Below are positions 11,681-26,000 of a stretch of 64,000 nt of DNA, piece after piece (position 1 is the stretch's first letter; every line of letters begins with the position of its first letter). Where the stretch lies: positions 14,094,701-14,158,700 of the forward strand of contig NC_040016.1 in assembly GCF_000972845.2 (NCBI RefSeq), written 5' to 3'. The notes under the pieces are model-generated. The model saw nothing but the letters and a program-made list of their open reading frames with translations, was not told the DNA's origin and ran no database searches. The DNA is from Larimichthys crocea (lineage: Eukaryota > Chordata > Actinopteri > Sciaenidae). Both the position numbers and the translations under genes were made by a program.

Positions 11681-14625
11681 ACCCTCATTTATGAGGCTAA
11701 GGGTTCATTGTCTCTTTCACTTGTTTGCCTGACACCCCTTTACTTGCATGGTGTGGAAACAGGTTTACAGTTGTAAAGTTATCAGAGTACTCTTTCTAGA
11801 GTTTTCTTTCATCTAACTCTCGGTAAGATAGCAAATAAGCACATTTCCATACAGGTCAGGGTCTTGTAGTTATTTTTTTATTTTATAATATTAATATATT
11901 CATAGAGAAAATAACATTTTACAACACTAATAATACACTTAAAAACCAAACATAACAACGTATTGTATTTCCTCTGGGGAAAGGGGGGATACAAATACAG
12001 CGCAGCACAACATAATAAAATATATAATTTATGATTATCTACATTAGTGATTACAGGATTGACCTGACCAGTGGGAGGAACCCAGTATCAAAATTAAGCC
12101 TGATATAGTTACAGATACAGTATGCTGTTACGATTTTAAAACAATAATACATAACACAGTTGTCTTTTAGATTAAAGATAGTTAAAATCATTCACTGCAT
12201 ATAATAAACTTAAATTTGAAAAATTGCCAAGTTAAAGGAATTTCTTCTCAGGATATAGAAGTTGTAATTCTTCTTCTTCTCTGTACCTGATATTTTGTGT
12301 GTCAGATTTAAAAGGAAACATGACATGAAACTATAATTATTGCAGCCCTGTCAGGCTGAGGTAATGTTTTTGACAGTCAATAGAAAGGGATTTCACAACA
12401 ACCACTTATCTCACCTTGAGATAATTAGTGAGGAATCACACTCGCCACGTGAAAGTCGTCAACAATGACACCATGCAGTCCGACAAGACCACACAAACAA
12501 ACTGGTTTTTACTGGCCCTGGACATACTATTTCGAGACAGATGATCATTTTTACTGCTCTTATGTAACTTAGATTATAATTATAATATAATAGATAGACT
12601 AGATTAGTTTTACGAGAGAAACATTCATTATCATCCTTCTTCCTCATGCTTTAGGACAGGCCTTTGCTCTGTCATCTCATTTAAATAGCTCCAAAATGCC
12701 CACAGCTTGACAGGATAGGTCAGTTTTTTGTTGTTTTAAAATTGGGGTTATACAAGGTCTCAATGGTTGAGACAAGGGAAAGGGCTATCCGACAAATATG
12801 CTAACTATAGTATAAAACAGATACTGATCTTAAAGTGGGCCTTCCTTTGTGTGGCTGAAATACCGCTTCTCCAAAGCTCGAGCACACTGATCACTGTCAG
12901 CTGTATGTAACACACTGATCATGCATTATTACCACATGCAAGCATCCTTTCTGTAACCACTTATCAGACAGTAGTAGTAAAAAAAAATCCTTTATCTCTC
13001 ATTTATCTATCACTTTTAGCATCTCATACAACCTAACCTTTATACAGTATTTTGCTGTGTAATGTTAATTACCCATGTTAAATGCCTCCTACAAAACCAA
13101 CCTGACGATCCCCCTAAAGGCACGTGGGTCATTCCAGACAACAATCACAACAATGGGAGACTAGTTGAGGTTTATTTTTAGAGACCAAAGTGAAACAACT
13201 ATGCAGCTCATGAATGAGGAAATGTGAACACTTAGTGAGCTTTTTTTGTTCGCGTCAGTGTCTGTTCCAACGTGGTTTGTTTTAATAGGCGTCCTCCAAC
13301 ACAAAAGAAGAGGAACTTCTTGAAAATCTACAGGTGTATGTTACGCATATAGACACACGGTAGACAATACAAATAATTATGTAATATTTGCTCAGTGGCC
13401 TTTAAAGATCTATTGCCTAACTGTGGTTGCAGAGTTCAAAAACACAGTTCTTACTGTGAAAAGTTTGGTGACTCAGTGTTGCTTTTCTGTTTTCAGAGCT
13501 TGTGTTGCTGTGTGGTTTACAGCCAAAGACATTTAGATCATTCTGTTTCTTTACCTGTGCTGTTCACACCTGTGTCATGTGAGCCTTTACCTCTACTGTG
13601 AGATGACTAATTGTCACCTTAAGCAATAATAGTACTCATGCCAAATATGAAAAAGCAAGTCTGAAGAGTTTCATTGCACCGCACTGTGTTAGTTTGGGGA
13701 ATTATATCCACTGGATTATGTCATAAGCAACACTTAGAATCCACTGTTAACATGTGTAATTAACATTGCACAGAAAAATACTATATAAACTTTCTGGACT
13801 GTACAAAACAAATCAAACATGTGGTTAAAATACATTGGAAATCTGACCATAGTGCAAAAGTGCTGACCCATCTTGTTTTAGGACTGCAGTTGACAGAAAT
13901 AACAAAATTATCCCACAACAACAACCATTAAATGAGATTCAATGGCTCCAGATATTCACTGTAACAGTGAATTTCAAATCACAGTCAGGACTGGTCTTCA
14001 GATGAAGGTGTAATACTATGCTTGAACTAGATTCTGATTTCTAGACTAGATTTACTGTATGCAAATGTCAAAGTAACAGTAACAGTTGATCTGTGTAGAA
14101 GAGCTATATAAGGTCAAAATCAAATTTAAATTCTTAATTTAACGAGTGATCAAGTTGTTTTTTCAAAATCTGAATTCAGCAGTGTCTCATTCCAACAATC
14201 TTATTGTTATTATTATCTTACAAAGGTGTAGCTGCACTGTGCTCATCCTGCTGCGACTACAACAGGGAGGACATATTCTCCACTTTGTGATTACTTCTAT
14301 ACAATCACACAAAATCTGACAGTGCACTGTGAAATAAACAATAGACATGCCCACATAGATACTTAACCTCAATGGGTAAGAGAGTAAATGATTCACACTG
14401 AGATCAAATGTAAAATAAGGTCATTATGCAAAATACCAATCATCCAATTGCTGCAATGCCACCTTTACCCTTATTCATGAGGGTAAAGGTCATTGTCTCT
14501 TACACTTTACCTGATACCCTTTTACCTGCATGGCATGGAAACGAGTTGACAGCAAAATACAAAGTCATGATGTTACTGCAGTTTGTGGCACCTTCTCACC
14601 CAGAATGTTATCAGAATACTCACAG
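11681..14625. repeat. Second dispersed local repeat pair (11681-11795 and 14458-14625)
   Basis: Both copies share cattgtctctt, CCTGATACCC or CCTGACACCC, TTTACcTGCATGG and a GTTATCAGA-TACTC end, in the same order and orientation. The copies have diverged by several indels. The DNA between them (11800-14450) has no gene or element I recognise. Confidence 0.45.
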
Positions 14626-15699
14626 AGAGCAGTTTACAACACAGTGCAGTATCGGACATCAGTGAAAATAAACTACAGTTGTAGTGGTCCTCTTATTTTC
14701 CAGACTTATTGGGGTGTAAGTATTGCGTGAGAGATGTGTTTAATTAAATCTTATCATCACACACACTGGAAACAAAGGAAGAATGGTGTGTTGTTTGGCC
14801 AGCAAGGAGGAAAAGGAAGACTGTGGCGGTTATCTTTTTATCAGCATTTGTTGTCACGCACATGCATCCATACTGCAAATATAGTAGTACGCTCTCTCTT
14901 TCTCTCACTGAAAACACAACACGGTGTATTATTAACTTTGTTGCTCATGCACAACTGATAAACACAAATCTCTTTTTGTCAAAATCTGTTTAAGTAGGTT
15001 TAGGAGATGAGAGTGTAGTAGAAAGTCCAATGTTCCTTTTCCAAGAACTCCAAATTCTTTTCCTTGTTTGACGGCATAGACAAATAGACAACAGGGAAGT
15101 CTGACGAGGCTTAAATAGCCTCTCACGTTTCCCGGCGGTCTGTTAAGACAACCTCTGTGACGGATTTACTCTGCTAAGTTACCTTTACACATACTTATTC
15201 CTGGTGTGGGTGCGGGTGGGTGTGGACTAAGTCTGACTAGAGTGAAGGTTGTAGCACGCACATGTTCAAACATATATGGAAGATCCTGACAGTTTTTACA
15301 AGAAAACTACAACTAAAAAAAAAAAAAAACTATCCAAAGTCATTAGGTTAGAGAAATTCAGAGTATATAAACATGTATTTCCTCTACCTACAGTTATCAT
15401 TATTATACTTATACTACTACTATAACTACTTTTAATAGTAATAATATTACTATTAATGACCCTGTATGTGTTTCCAACCAAGGACATGAGGACGTGCCAG
15501 GCCATGAACGGAGAGGAATGTTCAGCTGGTTAGACTGGACACTGGCCAGTCATGTCTATGTCTGTGAGAGTGTACAAGGGCCAGTAATGTGAACCAGTAA
15601 ACTCTTCATGCACTGCAATACATATTCAGATCCACTGGGTTACAGATGCTGTATAACTGTCAAAATATAATGCTTGAGTCTGTCTGAATAAGTATAGTT

Positions 15700-15945
15700 C
15701 CCTGAAAAACAACAAATGTTGTATCTCCAAAACCTCTAACATGTGCTGTCCCTCTGATGTACTCATTCCTGATCCTATCCATCTTGGTCACTCCCAAAGA
15801 GAACCTCAGCATCTTCATCTCTGCTACCTCCAGCTCTGCCTCCTGTCTTTTCCTCAGTGGCACTGTCTCTAGACCAAACAACATTGCTGGTCTCACCACA
15901 GTTTTAATTGCTACACTTCCAATTAAGGTGCCAAAATGCTGCTGT
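15700..15945 (-). pseudogene. Non-LTR retrotransposon reverse transcriptase, C-terminal remnant
   Basis: The minus strand translates to a stretch with KTVVRPAMLFGLETVPL, AELEVAEMKMLRFSLGVTKM and DRIRNEYIRGTAHV. These are hallmarks of the C-terminal end of the RT module in fish LINE polyproteins. Only about 80 residues remain, with no catalytic FADD box and no flanking ORF, so it is a dead 5'-truncated fragment. The element class cannot be fixed from this piece. Confidence 0.8.
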
Positions 15946-17149
15946 AACCCAGAAGTATTTATGTAGGTGTACAACAGGTCTGCTGAACATGGTGAAATCA
16001 TAAAATTAAACATATATGGAGATTTAAGTATCCAGAAACAAATGCATAATAAATGAATGTTTACTTTACTTACTTTGACTTAAGCCTTTCTTAAAAGTTA
16101 ATTTATAATCTTCCTATAATTAATATCAAATTAAAATGTTATTTTCAGAGTACTTCCTAGCAATATAACAGCTAAATGTGGAATTGTGTTAAATAAAGCA
16201 ACACAACTGTACTGTATTCATCCTGCTTCATGCTACAGGCTCTGGAGATGGCTTTCAAAGTGAAGCACCTATTTATCTGTCACAAAAAGCTGAACTCACA
16301 AAGCCAGCCACTTGGGAGCACAGTGCGTGTGTGAGACAGATAATTGTCCTCTCATTCGTCCAACAATCCATTTAGGGTGGGGATCGTTTTTCAGCTGCAG
16401 TTTCATTCCTGTTTGACCTCATTCTCCAGGAAGTCGAAGAGGAAACTTCTTAAGTCATAAAAGACTTACAGTAAACAAACAAAGCTTGTGAATGTACTGT
16501 AGTTCACTGCATGTCGCAACGAATAAAGACTGCAGTCAGTTAGCGGGTTAAATATATAAAGAATAAATAAAGAATATGTAGGGTGCTTGATTATTTTATA
16601 ATCCAGCAGTTATTTATAAAACCACAAAAGGCAGGTTTTGTTTGTCCAAAATGTCAAATGGTCAAATTTTATGTATACACAAAGTTGACCATGATGACGT
16701 TGCTTTACTCACTTAGATGTGAAACTGCCCACACTACTGGAGATTGTTTATGTTCACATAATAGTAACAAGGAATTAATACCACAGTGCGTCTAACCTGT
16801 TGGACCTACGTCAAACTCACAGGAATTTCAACAAGGAGCAAACACGCAGCTTTTTGATTGCTTCATATGGGAAGATTATAAATTTCAGGGAATTTTTTTT
16901 CTGCTTCTATTCTCTGCTCCTCTGTTGCAAGTACAGACACGTCGCTTGTGATCTTTTCCCACAAGACTCACAACAGAAGTAATTGTGCAATAGCTAGTGC
17001 AATAACCGCTGGTCAATGGTGGTCAAGGTCAGTACAATCACATCGGAGGAATCATCAGTGTGACTCACTCGTCTGTGCTAAACTGGGTGATCTAAAGGAA
17101 TTAAAGACACCCATTAATACATTTGATAGTTACAGTTTTTTTAATGGAT

Positions 17150-17420
17150 CTAAATGGGCCTCCATAGAATGTATTTTATTACTTATAAATAGGAAAGGTT
17201 ATCATAATAACCTTATATACATTTGTACTTTGGAGTGCTATACTAATTATTTTAAATTAAATGAAGTATATACTATATACAGGTGGTATGTACGAAGGGG
17301 TTGAATGGGCCTCCACAGTTTTATAATAACTCATAAACTATGTATGTCATCATAATTAGCTTATGTACACTCTACTGGTGTTCAGTACTAAGTATTTTAA
17401 ATGGACTGTAAGTACACTGT
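17150..17420 (+). repeat. Weak direct repeat pair
   Basis: GAATGGGCCTCCACAG (about 17303) echoes AAATGGGCCTCCATAG (about 17152). Similar downstream order follows in each: a cataa stretch, a tacattt/tacactc stretch, then a TATTTTAAAT motif. Likely a diverged duplication of 110-150 bases; no function is apparent. Confidence 0.3.
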
Positions 17421-19786
17421 CAAGTCCAGAGACTTGTACTGCTGCTAGTAACTGCTCCACAACAATTACATGAATTATACTACTTTGCACTGACTCACGT
17501 ATATCTTGTCTATATGCATATGATTGCACGCAATTCATGCAGAGACAGGCGCTCTTCACCTTCACTCGGGCTGAAACAGTAAACAAGTCACATGGTAACA
17601 TTCCACGAGGCCTCAAGGACCAGCAGTTATCTGAATACTGATGGCAGCAGCATGGCAGATAATAAGGTCAGTGTCAAATGCAACATAAGCAAGACCATGG
17701 AAAAAACGTCTATTGCTATCAACAAATAACTATTTCCATTAAGCAAGACAGAAGGCACAGTTATTCTGGCACTGACATTTCAAAGTCTTTCTCTGAATCT
17801 TGGAAGGCAGAAATGATACCAAGTCACAGGTTGTACATCACTTTTGTTGCAGTGGTTTCGGAACTGTCTGCTTCTTTCAGCAATCCACATCCTGCTTTTA
17901 TTTTTAACAAAAATAAAAAAGCATTTATCTTTAGACAGTGCAGAGCAAAGGACATTGACCCTGATTACCTCTATCTGTTCTAATTCTTTGAAAGCCAGTA
18001 GTAAACGATCACATCCATTTCAAGAAATATTAATATCGGAAGATGACACTGCAATTTGAATAAAGGATGTATTGTTTTCAAAGTCCAGCTGCAACAACGC
18101 TATCTCCCTGAAAACTGCCTGAAAGGAATGTTTAAAATTTTGAAATGTTCTAATCAGTTACATACCAGACGGCCACAATGACACACGATGACAAGGTTAA
18201 AGACAAAAAGTTTCATAAATACAAACCATTGTGCTGTGTGGTTATGACATACTGTGACATACTTAGTCTACAGCTATGCTAAATGTCATTTGTTTATCTC
18301 TACAAACCTCGCTCTCTATGGAATGAGGAAGTAGCCTTTCTGAAAGAAATAAAGCTCTAATAGACGTTGGCCTTTATGACCCAAGCTGTATTGTTAATTT
18401 CTCATAACCGCAGCAAAGGATCACTTCTGCAACCTGGAAAAACACAATTGAGAAACTTTTAAAAATGTCTTTTAAAATGCAATATGGGTGGATATGGTGG
18501 TGCAGGTATAAACACACAGAGCCATTGTTCAGGCCTCTTTCTTACTGCAGATTATAAAAACTGGCATCAATTTCTGCAGGCTACAACACCTTAAAACATG
18601 TCAGATTTGTTATTTAGGGTTGGGCTGTACCAACTGTATCAACAATTCACTGCTTTGTGTGCTGTTAGCTAGTTTCAAACTGGTGATTAACTAAAGAGCG
18701 TTGCATAATTAAAACTTCAATGTCTTAGTGGATAAAAACCTTAATGTGTAGGACAGCAATCAACTATGTAGTCACTAGCATCACATCACTGCTGCACATG
18801 CTCTATATATCTTAATGTATTTCATGTCGTCCAATCTATTAATACTGTTCATACTGTATATATCTTAACTTAACGTATTCATTTATATATACATCCCCAC
18901 TGTTTTTTATATATCTCTATATTGCACTTTACTGATTTTTGCACTCTAAGGAGGAAATGCGATTTTAAAAGTCTTAGTTTACATTCTTATTAAAAAGTAT
19001 TTTGTTCAGAAGTGTTTTCCATTTCCTCTTTTGAGACATTTTACATTAGCAGGCTAAAATGAGCTTTGTCCAGTGGTTTCGGTTAGTTAGTAGTTAAGCA
19101 ACAGTTACACTAGCTGCTGTATCTGTCTGTAAATATTTAGTGACAACTACTCTCTGCATAGTTTGTGTGGTGTAGCGTTAATCAGCTTAAAATAAATTTT
19201 ATGCATGAGTCTCAACTTAGTGAACAGTAGAAGTTTTAACACAAAAACAGCTGCACTGAAACCTCTGGTAACTCCAATTATTTCTCCAAAAATGCTGACT
19301 GAATTGATTTATCCTGGTAACAGATCTTTAATATTTCCTGTAACCATGAGGGATGTCCCTTTGAAAGAAAGGCTGTCTGGCTTCCCATTGTGAGATTTCC
19401 AAAGAGTTGTTACCATGAAGATTAAGCTGAATCACTCAATGTTAGAAGTATTTGACTCCTTTAACCTCCACTGTGAAGCTGCTGTAGGTTTCATTCACTT
19501 CTTGCATTTGTCTGGACCCTGTGGACTCTGAGAGCTTGGCAGCTATGCGGGAATCAGTAGTCATGGAAATGGTGGATAAAGGTTGAAGCACATGCCACAC
19601 AGTGGGGTGAGGGAGATCACACGTGAATCAAATAACTCTCTCTGTCTCTCTCTTTTTTGGCTGTTTTTACATATTCCAAATGCACAAAATGAAACTAAAG
19701 TAATTCCAGTAATATAATACAAAACTACCATTCACTGTACATATTTGTATAGGATAGATAGAGATATAGTTATACAGCAGTACTCG

Positions 19787-19943
19787 TCAACTTCTGTCCT
19801 TTTTTTGTAATACACTAAGAAAAGAATCTTTCTGCACGCCTGATCCATCCCTGACAACTTCTGTCAATATGTCCAGACATGCAGCATTCATTGCATCCAA
19901 GAGGAACATCTGAGCATGTGCATGGTGGTCATAAACATCCAAC
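19787..19943 (-). other. Unrecognised exon-like ORF
   Basis: On the minus strand a 51-codon reading frame follows a plausible acceptor (long T-tract then CAAAG near 19943) and ends in a stop. The peptide starts LDVYDHHAHAQMFLLDA and continues with ACLDILTEVVRDGSG, a protein-like composition unlike random AT-rich DNA. I do not recognise the family and found no partner exons nearby. It may be an orphan terminal exon, a transposon remnant or chance. Confidence 0.25.
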
Positions 19944-22729
19944 TTTGAAAAAAAAAATGGGTTCGAGGAATGGAGAGTGAGGAGATAGGAAAAATGACAC
20001 CATGCAGGGGAAAGCTGTAAACCCCCCTGTGACTCGGAGAGATGGTAAAACACCACATGGCTGGATTCTGGCTCACCTGTCCGCTTTCTTCACCTGACAT
20101 AGAGGTCGCCAAGCAATAAAAAGGGAAACAGATGCTCAGCATGGTATGTTCCAGTTAGGGGCATTTTTAAAAATGTATTTTGGTTTGTTTTTAGTTGTAG
20201 ATGTAGCAGAATGTATAAAATGTCAGGCAAATTTACAAAACAATTTGTTATGATAGGTTTGAATGTAAATTCATTTTTGTAAATACACAAGAGTTTGGGT
20301 GGTGGTTGACTTTGTTGAGTGAGAAAACAGTTCATGAATGCATGTTGTTGTTGTGGAGAAAGTCCATAACACATGTGATGACTAAAGCCGATGAATCTTG
20401 AAATGCAACCATTTGAACACGTGGGTTTATTTTTGTGTGAGTGTGTGTGAAGAGGGAGTAATATGAGTCAGTAGTTGAAGATATAAAAATAGCTGAAGAG
20501 TCAATTAGCCAGGAGCTTGAAGCTGCCAACATGATGGTTATATACATCCAAAGAAACATGACTGTAGTATATGTTGTTATATAACATAATTATAAACACA
20601 TGCTCAATTGTACTTTATTCAAGACAACATACATACTTACATGTGCCCCCTACTTCTGAATTTAAAAGTATGCTCTTGTATCGCCTCTTAAACTACAAAC
20701 TCTCAAGAAAAACTCTCAAAGCAACAAAATACCTGACTGGAATATATTAAAAGAATTGTTTTGGACATTTAAAAAAGCATTTCTCTCCTCCTAGCCCCAG
20801 AGAAACTGTCTTGTGCCAAACTACTCATTGCACCATTGTATTCTTTCAGATGTTCTTAAGAAGCAGTGGGCTGTCTGCAGGGCAGGGGGGAGAAAAGAGG
20901 ATACCAGGTGCATGCAGTGAAGCGCCCGCGTGCACAAAGTCATGATGCATTTATGGTGAAACAGTTCCAAAACCAAACTGGTTCCTTGTGTGATTCAAAT
21001 GTAAAGTATAAATAAACACAAAGGGAACTTTAACTGTTTAGATGTGCACAGCAGACAACTAACTTCCTACCACGTAGGACAGCCTACATGCCACTTTGCT
21101 GCGTTCATGCACTTCATCACGTTTTTTCCTCTGACCGGGCACTTATCTTGATTAAATGCCCATTGTGCCACCGTAGAGGGCACTTTGTCATGTTTAGTCT
21201 ACCATAGGGGCAACCAAGAGGGCGGTTTCGCAGCATTTTTTCAAAGATATCAATCTTGCTATTGAACATCTTTTTTTTTTTTACATCCTATTTATAAACT
21301 TTTTATTTCAGAAAGTAAGAATATAAATAAAAACATGACAATATAATGAGCAGCTGAGGCATAATCTTTTCTTTTCGCAGTCTAACTCATGCAGCGATAT
21401 TCCCCTAAAAATGTTGGTGTGTGTGATGTTTTCAATCGGTCACGCATGGTGTCAACTCAAAAGTGGAAGTACCTATTTCTCACTTCCATTTCCAGAGTAG
21501 TCCTGCCTTTAATGAGGCAACAGCAGCTTTTACAACACCTTAACACTTGAGAAACATTTATGCAAGATGGTCCTCAGAGCTACAGATCCTCACATTTATG
21601 CATCAGATTTCAATTAACTTTGACTGAAGGATAAGTGATGTAAGACTGATCCAGATCAATCAAGTCCAACCTGTGTATTTGTTGAGTGCAGCAGCTTCAT
21701 GTCGAATCTACAATCAGTAAACATGAGCCGTTTGTGGCGGTGTGATAATATCTGAGGCTATGTGGATCTTGAGGTCCTGTGCTTACGTGCTCTGATCATT
21801 GTGACCTATTTTATTTAGTGATTCTGAGTCACCTCAAGTCTTACAGCGACGTTTATGTAATGTCCATCTGGATTTACAGGACAGTGGGTTAGTAGGTCTC
21901 CCTCAGATACACCATTGACAATAGGAGACACACACAGATTGGTATAATGATGAAATCTTCTATTCAGCTATCATTGCATTATACTATTATGTTTTTGTAT
22001 TTTTTCCATTTCTATATAATAAATAAAGCATGTGACAACAGGACTTCTTGTGCATATTGATTTGTTCAAATAGGGACCACGTGCATGTAAAATCTAACTG
22101 ATCAAACTAAAATACACAACTAATCAACAAACTAATTTAATTAGAATGCTTGAATGTGTTTCAGCAAATTGAATATAAAATGGATTCATTCCTAATTTGT
22201 TACAAAGTGCAGTAGCATCATCTCTTCCAGAGTGCCAAACAAAATAATCTTTTCAATATCATTTCTCACAACAATGAGCAGGCCAGTGGAAAATAATTAG
22301 GTTCCTCACACAAGTCAGGCAAATGTTTAGCCTTATTATTTACTGATCCAGACCATTTGTTGTGATCTACTTTCATAGCCTTACAAGAGCATCGAGTAAG
22401 GGTCCTATCTCTGAGCAACAAAAGCACAACACCTCAAAATAATGAGCCAGAATCAGTTAACCGAGGTCATTCAATGAATATGATTTGCTCTGTTATAGCA
22501 TCACTAGCCCATTTTATAAAATTGAATCATGTCAACAGTACAACAGATTTATATGTTTCTTTGTATGGGCGTTATAGGACAACTGTCACACTGACACAAA
22601 GGGGAAGTGCTGAATAGTGGGCGGTCAATGCTTTTATGTATATGAAAGTAAAGGAAACATAATGAACAGCAAGAACTAAGTCACTGCAGGAAGGACTTTC
22701 ATGCATGGGAAGTCCACTCTACAGGTCCC

Positions 22730-22830
22730 CATTTATTCATTTATGAGTATTTTTCTTATCCACCTTGTATGTTGTAAGCTCCTGTTTTCCCAGAATGGGA
22801 TCAATAAAGTCTTTTTTTATCCTAAGTGCT
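22730..22830 (+). repeat. LINE 3'-end fragment
   Basis: The stretch ends GGGATCAATAAAGTCTTTTT, resembling the 3' tail of a widespread fish non-LTR element (GGGATCAATAAAGT followed by a short repeat). It lies just beyond the alas1 poly(A) signal. Confidence 0.55.
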
Positions 22831-23082
22831 CTTCCCTTCTCATTCATGGCTCCTTATGAAGTCAGCAGCTGCTTTATACAAACTCAAGAAAAGAATGCAA
22901 GACAGTCAAACAAGCTCTTCTTCTCAAATTTTATTTTGAGGTTATATAACATCTGATCATAGACTATTTTAAATAATATGTGTAGGAGGACTTATAAAAG
23001 ATAATTAATACATTCTGACAGTGACAGAGGAATGGGTGTTGAGATAACATGTGCCATCTCTAGCCAGCAGTAGTAAGTAGTG

Positions 23083-26000
23083 TTATGCGCAGGCTGAGAT
23101 CAGGTGGCTGAGGCCGTTGAAGTACGATTTTTCTCGCTCGCTCATCAGGTCGAAGTGCAGCGGCTGCTGGCAGAAGGTGCACTCTGCTGAGGAGTGAGGC
23201 TTCAGCGGCAGGCCGACCTCCTTCCATGTGTGCACCAGCCTCTCTGTAGAGGGAAGACGGAGAAGAGTGGAGGTCAAGTTTTATAAATGAGGGGAAAGTT
23301 TAATCTGTGAATTTTACATTTTAACTACGAGTGTACTTGAACGAGAATGCTAGATGTTCTTACCAACAAAGTATTTCATCATCTCAGGGGTGTGGTGAGG
23401 TGTTGGGGCAATACGCAGGAGCTCATCTCCCCTGGCGACGGTTGGGTAGTTGATGGCCTGCACGTAGATGTTGTGGCGACTCATCATGATGTCACACACC
23501 TCCGTGTTCTTCTCAGCGTTTGATACCTAGACATGACAGACATGCACACTATTAGAATGGAGCCATTGTGGAGACGATGGTTATACATTGGTCAATCTTT
23601 TCATGTCATTAAGCTTTAAAATAAATTAAAATTACCCGGATTGGGATGATGTGGCTGGGGCAGTGTACCACGGGCAGCCCGGAGTCCATCAGCATCTGCC
23701 TGAGCAGCTTGACGTTGCGCTGGTGTTTCCGCCTCAGTGTGCGACCCTCTTCGCTTTTAAGGACCTGGATCGACTGCCTGGCTCCTGCTAACAGCATTGG
23801 TGGCAGAGAGGTGGTGAAGATGAAACCCGCCGCGTAGGAACGCACCGTGTCCACCAAGGCGGCGGTACTCGCAATGTAGCCGCCCACACAGCCGAAGGCC
23901 TTTCCTGGAAGAGGACATAGCACATAGGCGGTTATTCTGGTTTAAAAACTGATGTTCCTTTACGCTCCACTTCTCTATGCAAAATCCTCCCACTGCAATC
24001 TCACAAGCTAGACTACCCTGAAATGGCAGCTGCAGGATTACGTGGGCTGTAGATCTCCTGAGTTAGAAATAATTGCCCCTTCAGCTTGAAAGCGACACAC
24101 AGACACAAGAGAGTAATTCAATAAGAGCGCAACAAGACCCTACAGTATCCTAGCAACAACAGAGCTGCTCCAGCTTCTTTGAGCCCTCTGGCATATTGGG
24201 TGACACAGATGAGGCCTTATTCTTAGTGTAACAGCAAATGAGAGCTATGAGATTCCCACTACCTGGGAAAAACGGAGAAATGGAAAATAAAGAAAACAAG
24301 AAATAAAATAAAAGATAAACATAGTGACAACTAACCAGCTATGTGAACGATGATGGTTCACATAATCAGTTGTTTGTCTTAGTAAAGGTTATCATACTGA
24401 CCTAGTGTCCCTGAGATGATATCCATCTTGTGCATGACGCCATCCCTGTCTCCAATGCCGCCACCTTTCGCGCCATACAGGCCCACAGCGTGAACCTCGT
24501 CTACGAAGGTGATGGCACCAAACTCATGAGCCACATCGCACATCTCCTCCAGCGGACACACGGCACCTGTGTTACAGAAAAGTGCAGGCACACAATAGCT
24601 TGTTATAGTCGAACCCCACATTTATAAACTACATGTCCTTTCCTAAATAACTAAACTATAACTAACATTTTCATAATTAATACGTTAGCTTTATAAAAAT
24701 AATTTTGAATCATCCCAAACTAACCATCCATGGAATGGACGGTCTCAAAGGCCACGATCTTCGGTTTTGTGGGGTCTCCCTTCTGTATGAGCTCTCGTAG
24801 ATGGCCGACGTCATTGTGGCGGAAAATAAATTTCTTTGCGCCACTGTTCCTGATGCCCTGGATCATTGAGGCATGGTTGCCAGCGTCAGAGTAGATCTCA
24901 CAACCTAAAATAGTAATAATAAAAAAAAGAGGATGTCAGAACAGAATGTTTATTACAATTTAATGCATGAATGTGACACACTAACTTACTAACTATAGAC
25001 ACAGAAATGCAGGATCTATTGTAAAACATAGGGAAACTTTCTGGATACCTGGCAGCATCTTAGCGAGGGTGAAGAGGGTGGAATCGTTGGCGACAAAGCA
25101 CGAGGTGAAAAGCAACGCAGCGTCCTTGTTGTGAAGGTCAGCCAGTTCTTGTTCCAGCTCCACGTGGAATTTGCTGGTCCCGGAAATGTTCCTGGTTCCT
25201 CCCGCCCCTGAGCCATGCTTTTGTAAAGTATTCCTGGAAACAGAGGGCAAGACAAAACAAGAGTTTCTTTCTCTCTCCGTTTTCTGAAGCTGCACATCTT
25301 ATGGCAGAGTAAGATTACAAGTAAATAATGAAGATGGGGAGTTGCTTATTAGTTAGTGACACTTTGATTCAAGGTGTTATTGATGCAGAGGGAATAAGAG
25401 AGCTAGGCAAGCTCAAACAAGCTTGAAGGAAAACATCCCCTTCACTGGGCCCCCTCTTGGGATTAACGTGTAAACTATGACCAACTAACACTCTGCACCC
25501 ACACAAACAATGTCTTGCATCACCCATGGGTGGATGTCAGGTCAGATTCAATTATTACGTGCCATGTCTCAACGTTTCTCGGTTTCTTTCGTTCTCTGAC
25601 CTCACTGTGGCATCAACAGGACACACAGACAAGACAAATGCGTCTATTTACATAACAAATAATGCCGCAGTGGGCCGAATTAAGTGTGGTGCATTTTTTC
25701 CTACATAACACTCACAAACAACTTCTCCTGTACTCACATGATGGATTGCGTGACCCGTGGGTGTCGACTCATGCCCAGATAGTCGTTGCTGCACCAAACG
25801 GACACCTCCCTCTTGTCCTCTAGAGAGCCTGTGAAGTCGTCGGCCATCGGGAACTCGTTGGCCAGACGATTCACGGTCTTAAACACACGGTATGTGTGGT
25901 CATTCTTCTTCTCCACTATCTTCTTCTCAAGAAAGTTATCGTATTGGAAGCGGGACACTGTAACAGAAGAGGAAGACGAAGCTTGCTTAACGTGGGCTTG

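Larger units (their letters stand above)
15950..22730. other. Gene-poor intergenic DNA
   Basis: Apart from the weak repeat pair near 17.2 kb and the exon-like ORF near 19.8 kb, I see no supported gene, RNA or element. The stretch is AT-rich, with scattered short tandem runs. Confidence 0.5.
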
